DNA of 64,000 bases, taken from contig CM044315.1 in NCBI GenBank assembly GCA_024291935.2, positions 77,606,385-77,670,384 on the forward strand, given 5' to 3'. The first letter of the stretch is position 1. Each line of letters starts with the position of its first letter. The stretch is from Okapia johnstoni (Eukaryota > Chordata > Mammalia > Artiodactyla > Giraffidae). Below, piece after piece: positions 12,786 through 25,112 of this stretch. The notes below the pieces were generated by a model. It made no database searches, was not told the origin of the DNA, and saw nothing but the letters and a program-made list of their open reading frames with translations. The translations under genes were made by a program, and so were the position numbers.

Positions 12786-12907
12786 ATCTAAAGCAAATGT
12801 TGCAAGGGTATGTGGGTGTTGCTTTACTGTTTTTGTGGATATTCTGTATAGTCCTGATTACTGTTCCAAAATTAAAAGCTGGGGGAAAATAAGCAGAGAC
12901 AATATCA

Positions 12908-13086
12908 GCACTTCCCTGGTGGTCCAGTGGCTGTGACTCCAAGCTCCCAGTGCAAAGGGTCCAGGGTTTGATCCCTGGTCCAGGGAACAAGATCCCACAT
13001 GCCACAACTAAGTTTACATGCTGAAACTAAAGATCCTATGTGCCACAACTAGGACTCGACTCAGCCAAATAAACATTTTTTTAATG
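12908..13086 (+). mobile_element. CHR-type SINE
   Basis: acttccctggtggtccagtg head, tttgatccctggtccaggga B-box region, ending gactcagccaaataaac plus a T-rich stretch. Confidence 0.88.
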
Positions 13087-13195
13087 GAGATAATATCTAT
13101 CCCAGGTCTCCAAAGAGAAATATTTATTATGGTCAATTTTAGATTCAATGCAACCTCGATCAAAATCACCATAGAGCTTTTTAAAAATTAAGCCT

Positions 13196-13560
13196 AATAA
13201 ACTGATTGGAGTACAGTTACTTTACAATATTGTGTTACTTTCTGCTGTACAGCAAAGTGAATCAGCTACATGTATGTGTATACATGTATATATACACACA
13301 TACATGTGTATACACATGTGTGTATACATATACCCATGTGTGTACATACACACACACACACACATACATATTTAGGTCACCACAGAGCATTGAGTAGAGT
13401 TCCCTGTACTATAGAGTCGGTTCTCATCTGTTATCTATTTTATACACACTAGCGTATATATGTCAATCCCAATCTCTCAATCCCTTCCATGTCCCCTTCC
13501 CCACTTCCATACATTTATGTCCTATGTCTGTGTCTCTATTTCTGCTTTGCAAATTTATCC
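13196..13560 (-). mobile_element. Bovine-type L1 3' end with internal microsatellite
   Basis: Reverse orientation: ggagtacagttactttacaa, gttactttctgctgtacagc, cagagcattgagtagagttc. A TG/CA/TA-rich microsatellite (13268-13372) lies inside. Confidence 0.75.
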
Positions 13561-13663
13561 TAGGTATTTCTGAAGAAGAGGGAGGAAAGACTAGCTCTAC
13601 CAGTTTTTAGAATATGTTATGAAATCACTTAATCACAAAATTAAGACAGTGTGATGGTACAAA

Positions 13664-14167
13664 CCTAGACAGCATATTAAAAAGCCAAAGACATTACTTT
13701 GCCAACAAAGGTCCATCTAGTCAAAGCTATGGTTTTTCCTGTGGTCATGTATGGATGTGAGAGTTGGACCATAAAGAAAGCTGAGTGCCGAAGAATTGAT
13801 GGTTTTAGAATGTGGTGTTGGAGAAGACTCTTGAGAGTCCCTTGGACTGCAAGGAGATCCAATCAGTCCATCCTAAAGGAAATCAGTCCTGAATATTCAT
13901 TGGAAGGACTGATGCTGAAGCTGAAACTCCAATCCTTCGCCCACCTGATGTGAACAATTGACTCATTGGAAAAGACCCTGATGCTGGGAAAGATTGAAGG
14001 TGGGAGGAGAAGGGGACAACAGAGGATGAGATGGTTAGATGGCATCACCAAATCAATGGACATGAGTTTGAGCAAGCTCTGGGAGTTGGGGATGAGCAGG
14101 GAATCCTGGCATACTACAGTCCAAGGGGTCACAAAGAGTTGGACAAGACTGAGTGACTGAACTGAAT
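13664..14167 (+). mobile_element. BovB 5'-truncated insertion with target-site duplication
   Basis: BovB 3' half from cctagacagcatattaaaaa to gactgagtgactgaactgaa. It is flanked by identical 12-bp copies tgatggtacaaa at 13652-13663 and 14168-14179. Confidence 0.93.
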
Positions 14168-14232
14168 TGATGGTACAAATTGGCCAATATGGATTAGAAA
14201 AATGAAAAATGTGAAACTGGATCCATATTTTG

Positions 14233-14427
14233 AGTGAAAGTGAAAGTGCTCAGTCGTGTCCGACTCTTTTCGACCCCATGGACTATACAGTCTGTGGAAT
14301 TCTCTTGGCCAGAATACTAGAGTGGGTAGCCTTTCCCTTCTCCAGGGGATCTTCCCAACCCGGGGATTGAACCCAGGTCTCCCACACTGCAGGCAGATTC
14401 TTTACCAGCTGAACCACAAGGGAAGCC
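14233..14427 (-). mobile_element. Bov-tA SINE
   Basis: Reverse-oriented, full tRNA head at the right end (ccagctgaaccacaagggaa). Flanks tccatattttg and tccgtattttg look like an 11-bp target-site duplication with one change. Confidence 0.92.
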
Positions 14428-14574
14428 CTCCGTATTTTGCCCCATACACAAAAAGTCTGTTCAAGGTGAACTAAGGATCAAAATGGAAACTCTAAAATGT
14501 AAAGTGTTTAGTATATACTTTAATATCTTTATAACTTCTACCTGGGAGATAATTTCTTAAATAATTTACAAAAA

Positions 14575-14785
14575 CATTTGTTTTAATTGCTAAGTCACGG
14601 CCAACTCTTTTGGAATTCCATGGACTGTAGCCTGCTAGGCTCTTCTATCCATGTGATTTTCCAGGTAAGAATACGGGAGTAGGTTCCATTTCCTTCTTCA
14701 GGGGATCTTCCGGACTCAGGGATCAAATCCATGTCTCCTGCACTGACAGGTGAGTTCTTTACCATTGAGCCACCAGGGAAGCCCT
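14575..14785 (-). mobile_element. Bov-tA SINE
   Basis: Reverse-oriented: ggactgtagcctgctaggct through ccattgagccaccagggaag. More diverged than the copy at 14233. Confidence 0.9.
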
Positions 14786-15151
14786 TATTAAAAAAAATAA
14801 AAAGTTAATCATAAAAGGAAAAGAATAACTTGAGCTATATTAAAGTAGTTCTATCCATTAAAAGACATTTTAAGAAAAGATAAGCAATTATTTACAAACT
14901 GGACAAAAAATAGTTGTAACAGATACCAACAAATGATTTGTATCAAGAATATATAAAATGCATCAAATCATTGACAGATGGGAAAACAATTTAAAAATGA
15001 ACAAAAGTCACAGTTAGGCATTTCACAGAAAAGGAACCAAATTATTAATAAACATTTGCTAAACCTCATAGTAATCCAGTAAATAAAAATGAAGACCACA
15101 ATGAAATCACAATTACTCCATTCAATTTACAAAGATTAAAAAGTCTGACAG

Positions 15152-15424
15152 TATAGCACAGGAAACTATATTCAATGTCTTGTAATAACCTGTAAGGGAA
15201 AAGAATCTGAAAAAGAATATATATATATATATATTTCACATATATATATGTGTGTGTGTGAACTAGAATATGTTATATATATATATATTCACATATTATA
15301 TATATATAATACACATATATATATGTGTGTGTGTGTGTGTGTATAACTAAATCACTTTGCTAACCTGAAGCTAATACAACATTGTAAATTAACTATACTT
15401 CAATTAAAAATGGTTAAAAAATAA
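15152..15424 (+). mobile_element. Bovine-type L1 3' end with AT/TG microsatellite
   Basis: tatagcacaggaaactatat to cttcaattaaaaatgg, with TA and TG runs at about 15217-15342. Flanked by aagtctgaca at 15141-15150 and again at about 15427-15436. Confidence 0.75.
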
Positions 15425-16013
15425 AGAAGTCTGACAATAGCAAATGTTAGAGAAAATGTTGGTCAACTATTCTACTATACACTGTGGCTGGGAGTGTAAA
15501 TTTACACAATGACTTTGATAAACAATTTAGTATTAGCTTATAAATCTGTATTTCCAGATACTCTACAACTTAGTAATTCTACTTCAAGATATGTACAGGT
15601 GTGTAAGTAAGTGTAAGTATGCACAAGGAGAGATGCTTCGATATATAAGTACAATAATATTTTTAGCAGTATTGTTTGAAATAGCAAAATAATAGAAACA
15701 ATACCATTATTATCCACTGACAGGAAGATCAATCAATAAATTGTGATATATTTGCACAAAAGAATATTTCATATACAGCAGCAAATTTGAGTGAACTATA
15801 GCCCATATTACAATTTGGTTGAATATTGATGATATTTATACTGAAAGAAAATAGCTAGTCTCAAAAGACTGTATACAGCATGATATTCTTTTTGTAAATT
15901 TCAAAAAAAAAAAAAAATTAAAACTAAAAAATGTGTGTGTGTATGTTTTGAAAATCAAGGAAATGACAAATGCAAATTTCAGGACGGTGTTTACATGGAG
16001 ATGAGGAAAGAGG

Positions 16014-17857
16014 TTCAGTTCAGTTCAGTCACTCATTCGTGTCCAGTTCTTTGAGACCCCATGGACTCCAGCATGCCAGGCTTCCCTGTTCATCACCAAC
16101 TCCCAGAGCTTGCTCAAACTCATGTTGATCTAGTCAGTGATGCCATCCAACCATCTCATCCTCTGTCATCCCATTCTCCTCCTGCCTTCAATCTTTCCCA
16201 GCATCAGGGTCTTTTCCAATGAGTCAGTTCTTCGCATCAGGTAGCCAAAGGATTGGAGTTTCAGCTTCAGCATCAGTCTTTCCAATGAATGTTCAAGACT
16301 GATTTCCTTTAGGATGGACTGATTGGATCTCCTTGCAGTCTAAGGGACTCTCAAGAGTCTTCAACACCACTGTTCAAAAGCATCAATTCTTTGGCACTCA
16401 GCTTTCTTTATGGTCCAGTTCTCACATTCATACATGACTACTGGAAAAACCATAGCTTTGACTAGATGGATCTTTGTTGGTAAAGTAATGTCTGTGCTTT
16501 TTAATATGCTGTCTAAGTTAGTCATAGCTTTTCTTCCAAGGAGCAAGCGTCTTTTAATTTCATGGCTGTAGTCACCATCTGCAGTGATTTTGGAGCCCAA
16601 GAAAATAAAGCCTGTCACGATTTCCATTGTTTCCCCATCTATTTGCCATGAAGTGATGAAACTGGATGCCATGATACTAGATTTATGAATGTTGAGTTTT
16701 AAGCCAGCTTTTTCACTCTCCTCTTTCATCAAGAAGCTCTTTAGTTCTTCTTCGCTTTCTGCCATAAGGGTGGTGTCATCAACATATCTGAAGTTATTGA
16801 TATTTCTCCTGTCAATCTTGATTCCAACTTCTGCTTCATCCAGCCTGGCTGGATGTACATCATTTCGTATGATGTACTCTGCATATAAGTTAAATAAGCA
16901 GGGTGACAATATACAGGCTTGATGTACTCCTTCCCCAGTTTGGAACCAGTCCATTATTCCATGTCCAGTTTTAACTGTTGCTTCTTGACCTGCATACAGA
17001 TTTCTCAGGAGGCAGGCAAAGTGGTCTGGTATTCCCATCTGTTGAAGAATTTTCTACAGTTTGTTGTAATCCATACCATCAAAGGCTTTGGAGTAGTCAA
17101 TAAAGCAGAAGTGGAACTCTCTTGCTTTTTCGATGATCCAATGGATGTTGACAATTTGATCTCAGGTTCCTCTGCCTTTTCTAAATCTAGCTTGACCAAC
17201 TGGAAGTTCTCAGTTCACATACTGTTGAAGCCTCTCTTGGAGAATTTTGAACATTACTTTACTAGCGTGTGAGATGAGTGCAATTGTGTGGTAGTTTGAT
17301 TATTCCTTGGCATTGCCTTTTTTGGGATTGGAATGAAAACTGCCCTTTTCCAGTCCTGTGGCCACTGCTGAGTTTTCCAAATTTGCTGGCATATTGAGTG
17401 CAGCACTTTTACAGCATCATCTTTTAGGATTTGAAATAGCTCAGCTGGAATTCCATCAGCTCCAATAGCTTTGTTCATAGTAATGCTTCCTAAGGCCCAC
17501 TTGACTTCTTACTCCAGGATGTCTGGCTCTAGGTGATTGATCACACTATCGTGGTTATCTGTGTCATTAACATCTTTTTTGTATAGTTCTTCTGTGTATT
17601 CTTGCCACCTCTTCTTAATATCTTCTGCTTCTGTTAGATCCATACCATTTCTGCCCTTTATTGTGCCCATCTTTGCATGAAATGTTCCCTTGGTATTTCT
17701 AATTTTCTTGAAGAGATCTCTAGTCTTTCCCAGTCTATCGTTTTCTTCTATTTCTTTGCACTGATCACTTAGGAAGACTCTCTTTTCTCTCCTTACTATT
17801 CTTTGAAACTCTGTATTTAGATGGGTGTATCTTTCCTTTTCTCCTTTGCCTCTTTGT
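16014..17857 (-). mobile_element. BovB LINE, 5'-truncated
   Basis: Reverse orientation. The 3' end (ttcagttcagttcagtcact) is at 16014; RT and upstream sequence read leftward from 17857. RT catalytic sequence is altered (YVDD rather than YADD). Several frameshifts split the ORF2 remnant into pieces at 16361-17038, 17254-17478 and 17509-17874. Flanks ggaaagagg (16005-16013) and ggaaacagg (17858-17866) suggest a 9-bp target-site duplication with one change. Confidence 0.93.
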
Positions 17858-17929
17858 GGAAACAGGATGGACACTTACATGTAATTATTGCTGATGTTAC
17901 TTGCTGGGCTGGTTTGCGAGTTTGTGTGT

Positions 17930-18120
17930 GAGAAAAAGAGGAAGGGAGGCAGGGAGATGGAGGGAAAAAAAGGAAGAGGAAGGAAAAAGGGAAGGAAAAG
18001 AGGTCAGTTCAAAGACTAATGATGACAGTGTTACGAGCCAAGATTATAGATAAACTAAATTTGTGCAACTGGTGTCAGTTAAGAAGAAGAGGAGGAGGAG
18101 AAGAAAGAGACACCTAAGCA
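17930..18120 (+). repeat. Purine-rich low-complexity tract
   Basis: GA-rich runs at 17930-18004 and 18083-18110 (aagaagaagaggaggaggag type). No family assigned. Confidence 0.75.
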
Positions 18121-18291
18121 ATCTGGATATCAGTGAAGGCTTTCTAGAATAACCTACCCCTAAGTTGAGCATTGAAGAGCATCTAGGATTTATTCAGATG
18201 AAGGAGGCATGAAGAGGCTTTTCAGGGAAAGTCAACATGCAATGATAAAAGGCCAGAGAGTTTGGGCTAAAGGTTGTTGATGCTTCAGGTT

Positions 18292-18475
18292 TCCTGATGC
18301 TGAGAAAGATTGAAGTCAGGAGAAGAAGGAGGCAACAGAGGATGAGATGGTTGGATGGCATCACCAACTCAATGGACATGAGTTTGAGCAAACTCCGGGA
18401 GATAGTGAAGGACAGAGAGGCCTGGAGTGCTTCAGTCCTTGGGTCACAAAGAGTTGGACATCACTTAGCAGCTTA
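18292..18475 (+). mobile_element. BovB 3' terminal fragment
   Basis: Only the last part of BovB: ctgatgctgagaaagattga to gagttggacatcacttagca. Confidence 0.85.
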
Positions 18476-18954
18476 CAGGTTGCTAAGGATAATTGCTGAG
18501 CAGAATGGGAAATGCTAAAGAACTGTGCCTGTAAGAAACAAGACTAGGGAACTATGCAGGTCCAAAAATTTCAACCATATGGACAGCGTAGGACCTAGGA
18601 AACTGACTGAGTCAGGGCACTCCATTCTCTAGGTACAAAGCCACTCTCAATCTGTCTGACCAGCAAGACTATCACAGCAACAGTAACCTTGGAGATCTGA
18701 ATAAAGGTGGAGCCAGGCACACAACCCAAAAAATCTTTTATCAGATCTTAAGGCTCTGAGTCTCTGGCCATATGCGGGGTGATGATTGATTCAGGGCTAG
18801 TTGATTCTGTGCCAGTCCTGAAAGCTGAGATGGGAGCACAAATGTGCCTTTAAGAGGTGGAGAGAGGAACTTACAAATTAGCACCATGGACAGAAGACCC
18901 AGCCATTCCTGTCTTCTCAAGGTTCAGGGCAAGCCAGGAAGACCTAGCTGGAAT
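18476..18954. other. Intergenic, nothing recognised
   Basis: No repeat or coding signal recognised between the BovB end and the next SINE. Confidence 0.5.
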
Positions 18955-19287
18955 CTTGTTTTGTTTTGGCTGTTCTAGGTCTTTCTTGCTGTGCAAGCTT
19001 TTCTCCACTTGGAGAGACTGGGGGCTACTCTCTACTTGCAGTGCCTAAGTTTCTCATTGCAGTACCTTCTCTCATGAAGCACAGGCTCTAGGGCACAGAG
19101 GCTTCAGCAGTTGCACATGTGGGCTCAGTAGTTGCAGCTCCCAAGCTCTAGAACACAGGCTCAGTAGTTTTTGCCCACGGGCTTAGTTCCTCTGTGGCAT
19201 GTGGCTTCTTCCCAGACCAGGTATCAAACCCATGTCTCCTGCACTGGCAGGCAGATTCTTTACCACTGAACCACCAGGGAAGCCCCC
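18955..19287 (-). mobile_element. CHR-type SINE, long form
   Basis: Reverse orientation, ending in the tRNA-like head accactgaaccaccagggaag. Repeated ggctcagtagttgcagctcc-type modules in the body. Confidence 0.87.
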
Positions 19288-19417
19288 AGTTGGAATCTTT
19301 GGCAGACAAATCCTTGAGCTCCAAGAGCCCAAGGATAGAGAAATCCCAGATAAGGAGACCATCAGTCCTGATCTAGCCTGATTGGATGACCTCACGATTG
19401 CTTTTGCCTCCTCCCTG

Positions 19418-19625
19418 GCCTTCCCTGGTGGCTCAGGCAGAAAAGAATACCATCTGCAATGCAGGAGACTCAGTTCAGTCCCTGGGTTGGGAAGATCCCC
19501 TAGAGAAGAGAATGGCTACCCATTCCAGTCTTCTTGTCTGGAGAATCCCATGGACAGAGGAGCCTGGTAGACTATGGGATCGCGAAAAGTGTGACACGAC
19601 TGAGTGACTAAGCGTGAATGCACAC
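19418..19625 (+). mobile_element. Bov-tA SINE
   Basis: ggccttccctggtggctcag head, ctgggttgggaagatcccct, tgacacgactgagtgactaa end. Confidence 0.93.
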
Positions 19626-20659
19626 ACTGGTCTTCCTAAAGTTTGACCCCTTCCTAACCTCTGTTTCAATCCCACAATGCTACCAGAGCAATCTTACTAT
19701 GACCTGAATCTGACTGTGACTCTGTCTTTTAAGGTTGATATCACCATCCTGGCATTCAAGACCCTTCAAGACTTCCCCTGCCCATATGTCTGACATTATT
19801 GGTCTCCTCTCTTTTCTAACACCTTTGTTCCTAACACAATTTCCCCTCCTATTTCTTGGATGAATCCCTTTATTCCCACAAGTGCTAAATATTGGAGGAC
19901 CCATAGGGTTTAGTCTTTGGAACTTTTCTTCTATTTCCACTCATCCCATTAGTCATCTCATCCAATCTCATGGCTTTAAATACATCTCTAACCTAGACTT
20001 CACATTCATGGACCTACCTACTTGATAACCCACTTGGGTATCCAATAGACAACTCAAATTTATCATGTTTCTAACAAAATTGTTGGGAAGAAGGATGTTG
20101 AATAATATCCTCTGAATTGAGAAGGAAGCTTAAGGCTGAAAAATGCAGCAAGCAACTCCATACGGTGCAACAATGAAGTCTATTGTGAGTAACTTACATA
20201 CAGGCAGGACCGTGTGGACCACAGTCCAGACATTGATAGCTATGCTCCACACCATACTGTGGAGGGAGTACAGGAAGATTTAAAGGAGTCAAAGCTAAAA
20301 ATAGAATCTGACTATCAAGTGGGAAGCATGTCAGCACCAAGGGAAACTGGGCATTTTTCATCTCCCCCAGGGGTCTCATGACCATTAACCATCTGCATCA
20401 GCAAAAGACATTCTTCCAGTTTTCATACGAGATGAAGGCAAAGGTAAAAGTTGATAGAGAACATATATGGCTTGTGCACATTCTTTATGAGTAGGTTAAA
20501 GCTCAGTCATGTAAAAAGAGGAGGGGGTGGACTTCAGGCCTAAGATAAAGCTGATAAGATAGAGTCAGTGTGGTTCAGCCACACAAAACACTTCGTCTCA
20601 TCCTCCTACCAGTTTCCCCACCACAGTAATCAGCAGCTCTGTTGTCCAGTTGCCCAGAC
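19626..20659. other. Intergenic, nothing firmly recognised
   Basis: Single-copy-looking sequence, possibly with old L2 pieces. No coding evidence. Confidence 0.5.
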
Positions 20660-21044
20660 CTTAACTTCTCTCTTTCTTTCATGTTCTATATCCAGTTCAT
20701 CAGGAAGTTCAGTCAGCTCTACCTTTAAAAATGTGTCCATAAACCAACCACTTCTTACCACTTGGTCCAGACCACCATCATCTTTGTATTACAGCTGTAG
20801 ACTCTAAACTGCTTTTCTGCTTCTGCCCTTTCCCCTTTTATTCTGTTCTGAATATGGAAGCCAGAGTGACCTTATTAAAACATTAAGTGGGATCATATAA
20901 GCCCCCTTATCAAAATCTTCTAATAGCTCCCTGACTTAGAATGAAATCCATAATCTCTTCGCATCAAACATTCTTCTACAGCCATACACAATCCTCACTG
21001 CTCCTCAAATGTGCAAACATGCTCCCATCTTGGGGAAGGTTTTA
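20660..21044. repeat. L2 LINE remnant
   Basis: ccagagtgaccttattaaaa, ctccctgacttagaatgaaa and agccatacacaatcctcact occur in L2 order. Confidence 0.6.
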
Positions 21045-22140
21045 GAATTAAATATGGTAAATCTTCCAACTTTGTTCTTCCTCAAAAAATTTTTTTACTA
21101 TTATAGGTTTTTGCATTTTTATATATATTTTAGGATCAGCTTGTCAATTTTTATCCAAAAAAAAAAAAGCCTGCTGGTATTTTTGCTTATGGCTGCATTG
21201 AATCTATAGATGAGTTTAGGAATAACTGACATCATAACAATGTTGCCTTTCTTTCAATCCATGAACATGACACATTTATTTATTTGGATCTCACTTTGGT
21301 CTCAGCAGTATTTTGTAGTTTTAGTATACCGATTTTACACATAACTTGCTGAACTTATCCATAAATATTTCATGTTTTTAAGTCATTGTAAATGGTTCTA
21401 AGTTTTTATTTTCCAGTTGTTCAGTTCTAGTATACAAAAATACGAATAACTTTCGTACACTGACCTTTTGTCTTGTGACTTTGCTAAATTAATATATTAG
21501 TTCTAATAGCGCTTTTGTAGATTCCTTAGGACTTTTTATTTATATGATTATATCATCTGATCTGTAAATAAAGACAGTTTACTTCTTCATATCTGAATAT
21601 GTGACCTTTTTTCTTTTTTACTGTGGCGGTGATTAGGGCCTCAGTACAATGTTGAACAGACATAATGAGAGCAGACATCCCTGCCCTGTTCCTAGTGTAA
21701 AAGTGCCCTCTTTCAGCACTAAGTATGATGTTAGCTGTAGAACTTTCCTAGAAGCTCTTTACCACATTTCACTCTTAATTTTAATAGAGCTTTTCTTATA
21801 AATAAATGGTGAATGTTATCAATGCTCTTTTTTGTATATATTGTGATAAATTATGTTTTTCTCCTTTATGTTACAATATGGTGATTTTCAAACGTTAAAC
21901 TAATCCTGCATTTCTAAGATGAATCCCACTTGGTCAGGATATCTGCTTTTTATTTGGAGTTGGTTACGATTTGGTAACATTTGTTAAATGTCTTTGTCTC
22001 TATTTTCATAAGAAAAAGACAGTTAATTTTCTTTGTACTGTCTTTTTTTCCTTCTCTCAAGGATAATAGTTCTATGCTAATTGTTGTCCAAAGCCTAAAA
22101 AGCTATTCCATATATTTGTACAGTTTTCTAGTTATTTATG
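21045..22140 (-). mobile_element. L1 LINE fragment
   Basis: Reverse-oriented L1 ORF2: ggctgcattgaatctataga, tttcaatccatgaacatgac, catccctgccctgttcctag, tgcatttctaagatgaatcc. Confidence 0.8.
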
Positions 22141-22358
22141 GGCTTCCCCCATGAGGCAGAATCCATCTGCAAGTCGGGAGACTCAGGAGATGCAGGTGTG
22201 ACCCCTGGGCAGGGAAGATACCCTGGAGGAGGAAATGGCATCCCACTCCAGTATTCTTGACTGAAAAATTCTCCTCCAGGACAGAGGAGCCTGGTGAGCT
22301 ACAGTTTGTGGGGTCACAAAATGTTGGACATGACTGAGTATGCACACACATACACTCA
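22141..22358 (+). mobile_element. Bov-tA SINE with target-site duplication
   Basis: Inserted in the L1. Identical 13-bp flanks ctagttatttatg at 22128-22140 and 22359-22371. Confidence 0.92.
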
Positions 22359-22469
22359 CTAGTTATTTATGCAGGACAGAAAGTCCAGCACAATTTTAAT
22401 CATGTACAAAAGCTAAAATTCCTCTCCCTTGGATATTTTTATTCAAATTTCACTTCAAAAGCTGTAGTT

Positions 22470-22712
22470 ACTACAACAATACTCTGTCTTCCTTTCCTGC
22501 TTCATTTTTCTCCTTAGTACTCATTATCCAACACAAAGTATATTTATCATCTTATTTGTGAATTTTTTCTTTCATTAGAATGTAAGTTCCATGCAAGTAT
22601 GGATTTCTGTGTATTTTGTCCCTTGTTATAACTCCAGCACAAAGAATAGGGCTTAGAATACATTAAATGTTCAATAAGTATATGCTGGATGGATGGATGG
22701 ATGATTGAACGT
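22470..22712 (+). repeat. L2 3' end plus GGAT microsatellite
   Basis: gaatgtaagttccatgcaag, taactccagcacaaagaata and atgttcaataagtatatgct are the L2 3' terminus; ggatggatggatggatg follows at 22688-22704. Confidence 0.7.
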
Positions 22713-22721
22713 ATGAAAACT

Positions 22722-23793
22722 TCAGTTCAGTTCAGTTCAGTCCCTCAGTCGTGTCCGACTCTTGCGACCCCATGAACCGCAGCACGCCAGGCCTCCCTGT
22801 CCATCACCAGCTCCCGGAGTCTACCCAAACCCATGTCCATCGAGTCAATGATGCCATCCAACCATCTCATCCTCTGTCGTCCCCTTCTCCTCCTGCCCTC
22901 AATCTTTCCCAGCATCAGGGTCTTTTCAAATGAGTCAGCTCTTTGCATCAGGTGGCCAAAGTATTGGAGTTTCAGCTTCAACATCAGTCTTTACAATGAA
23001 CACCCAGGACTGATCTCCTTTAGGATGGACTGGTTGGATCACCTTGCAGTCCAAGGGACTCTCAAGAGTATTCTCCAACACCACACTTCAAAAGCATCAA
23101 TTCTTTGGCACTCAGCTTTATTTATAGTCCAACTCTCACATCCATACATGACTACTGGAAAAACCATAGCCTTGACTAGACGGACCTTTGTTGGCAAAGT
23201 AATGTCTCTGCTTTTTAATATGCTGTCTAGGTTGGTCATAACTTTTCTTCCAAGGAGTAAGTGTCTTTTAATTTCATGGCTGCAATCACCATCTGCAGTG
23301 ATTTTGGAGCCCAGAAAAATAAAGTCTGGCACTGTTTCCACTGTTTCCCCATCTATTTCCCATGAAGTGATGGGAACAGATGCCATGATCTTAGTTTTCT
23401 GAATGTTGAGCTTTAAGCCAACTTTTTCACTCTCCTCTTTCACTTTCATCAAGAGGCTCTTTAGTTCTTCTTCACTTTCTGCTATAAGGGTGGTGTCATC
23501 TGCATATCTGAGGTCATTGATATTTCTCCCGGAAATCTTGATTCTAGCTTGTGCTTCTTCCAGTCCAGCGTTTCTCATGATGTACTCTGCATATAAGTTA
23601 AATAAGCAGGATGACAATATACAGCCTTGACATATTCCTTTTCCTATTTGGAACCAGTCTGTTGTTCCATGTCCAGTTCTAACTGTTGCTTCCTGACCTG
23701 CATACAGGTTTCTCAAGAGGCAGGTCAGGTGGTCTGGTATTCCCATATCTTTTAGAATTTTCCACAGTTTATTGTGATCCACACAGTCAAATG
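22722..23793 (-). mobile_element. BovB LINE, 5'-truncated
   Basis: Reverse orientation; 3' end tract ttcagttcagttcagttcag at 22720. The ORF2 remnant reads openly from about 23793 down to 23039 and includes the YADD catalytic motif. It stops abruptly at tcaaatgcattcatttc, before the N-terminal half of the RT domain. Confidence 0.93.
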
Positions 23794-23915
23794 CATTCAT
23801 TTCAAAATCTTTCCCTAATGCCATCCTTACCCTTTCTGCCTCTTGTATCATGGCGCTGATCACATCTTTACTGTTCATCTTTATTATTCTCTGTCTCTAT
23901 CTGTCGATCTGTTTG

Positions 23916-23916
<1 letters not shown>

Positions 23917-23980
<64 letters not shown>
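23917..23980 (+). repeat. Pure (CA)32 microsatellite
   Basis: Sixty-four bases of uninterrupted CA. Confidence 0.98.
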
Positions 23981-23982
<2 letters not shown>

Positions 23983-24365
23983 AGAAGCTCTTACACAGCC
24001 AGAGTATGATCTTGTCTATCTTGTGTTTCCCCATCTCCTGACACATGAGTTACCATTTGTGGTGAAGAGAAATTGTCCCCATCTAAGAGGTGCAGTTGTG
24101 AAGGAAACCTGCAGAGGGCAGCATGAAGCAATATATGTCTATTGTCTCCCATTGCCCGTCTTCTCGTTAAGCAGAGACTGGTCTCAGAAGGAGATGAACT
24201 GTAGTTTCAGGCTGATTTAGACACACAAAGCCAGTGCTATTCCCTTAGAAAAGAACTCAGGATGGCCCAGACAGCCTCTCCGTGTTGTCCCCCACTCCCA
24301 CACCTTGCTGATTCAGCATCACCTGCCATTTACTCCTTCATCCACCCCCAGCATTAATGGAGGGA

Positions 24366-24368
<3 letters not shown>

Positions 24369-24446
<78 letters not shown>
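24369..24446 (+). repeat. Pure (CA)39 microsatellite
   Basis: Seventy-eight bases of uninterrupted CA, only about 390 bases from the first CA array. Confidence 0.98.
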
Positions 24447-24449
<3 letters not shown>

Positions 24450-24619
24450 CCCTTTCTCAGTTAGAAGAACCTTCCCATCACGATCCCATCACCTTCTTTC
24501 CCAGCCTGCGTTAAGTCCCCTGCTCCAAATAGGTATCTCAGAGGTCTGTTTCCTGGTCTCCCTGTCCACTTAATGCATTTAACAATTCCCTTGAAACCCT
24601 TTAATGCCCACCATTTAAA

Positions 24620-24770
24620 TTTAATCCTCAGGCACTGCCAGGAGGTGCACATGGTTAGTTCCCGCTTACAGATGAGAAACAGACTCAGAAAGGAAAAGGA
24701 ACTCATCTAAGATCACACATTCAGTAGGTGAAAAGGCTGAGACTCAAACCCAAACTGTACTGTACCCAGA
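24620..24770 (-). repeat. MIR SINE remnant
   Basis: Reverse MIR: cagatgagaaacagactcag, ggaactcatctaagatcaca, gactcaaacccaaactg. Confidence 0.6.
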
Positions 24771-25063
24771 CTCAGGGTTCCCTCTGGTCCAGCTGCACGT
24801 CCATTTCCAGCTCAAGCCCCTGGAAAGGAAGGCAAGAGCTGGTGGTCTGAAGGCCATTGTACGTTCTTTCCTCCCAGGATTATCGTTCTCATCCTAAAAT
24901 AAACTCAATCATTCTAGACTTTCTTTTTTGTCCCCCACTATAAACACTGGGGACCACTGCCTTCTTCCTGGGAACTCTGGCAGCGCAGAACCTGGATATT
25001 ACCAGTGTATTCCAGGGCGACACACAGGACTTGGCACATGGAGGTAGCTTCCTTAGGGCAGGA

Positions 25064-25112
25064 TTGTTGGATGGATGGATGGATGGATGGATAGATGGGT
25101 GGAATGAATGGG
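25064..25112 (+). repeat. GGAT tetranucleotide microsatellite
   Basis: Repeated ggat units that decay into agatgggtggaatgaatggg. Confidence 0.9.

Larger units (their letters stand above)
13090..16010 (+). mobile_element. Old L1 LINE carrying five nested insertions
   Basis: L1 ORF2-to-3'UTR sequence in + orientation appears at 13090-13195, 13560-13651, 14180-14232, 14440-14570, 14786-15140 and 15436-16010, in L1 order (tagattcaatgcaacctcga; gtgatggtacaaa; actggatccatattttg; caaatgttagagaaaatgtt; ttttagcagtattgtttgaa). It ends in an A-rich tail at 15902-15937. The gaps hold an L1 3' end, a BovB, two Bov-tA and another L1 3' end. Confidence 0.75.

Noticed and set aside
23039..23878. 279-codon minus-strand frame as a host gene
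   Set aside because: It is BovB ORF2 remnant whose first residues come from unrelated flanking DNA.
23917..24446. Regular direct repeats that might look like a CRISPR array
   Set aside because: They are simple CA dinucleotide runs with no spacers, in a vertebrate genome.
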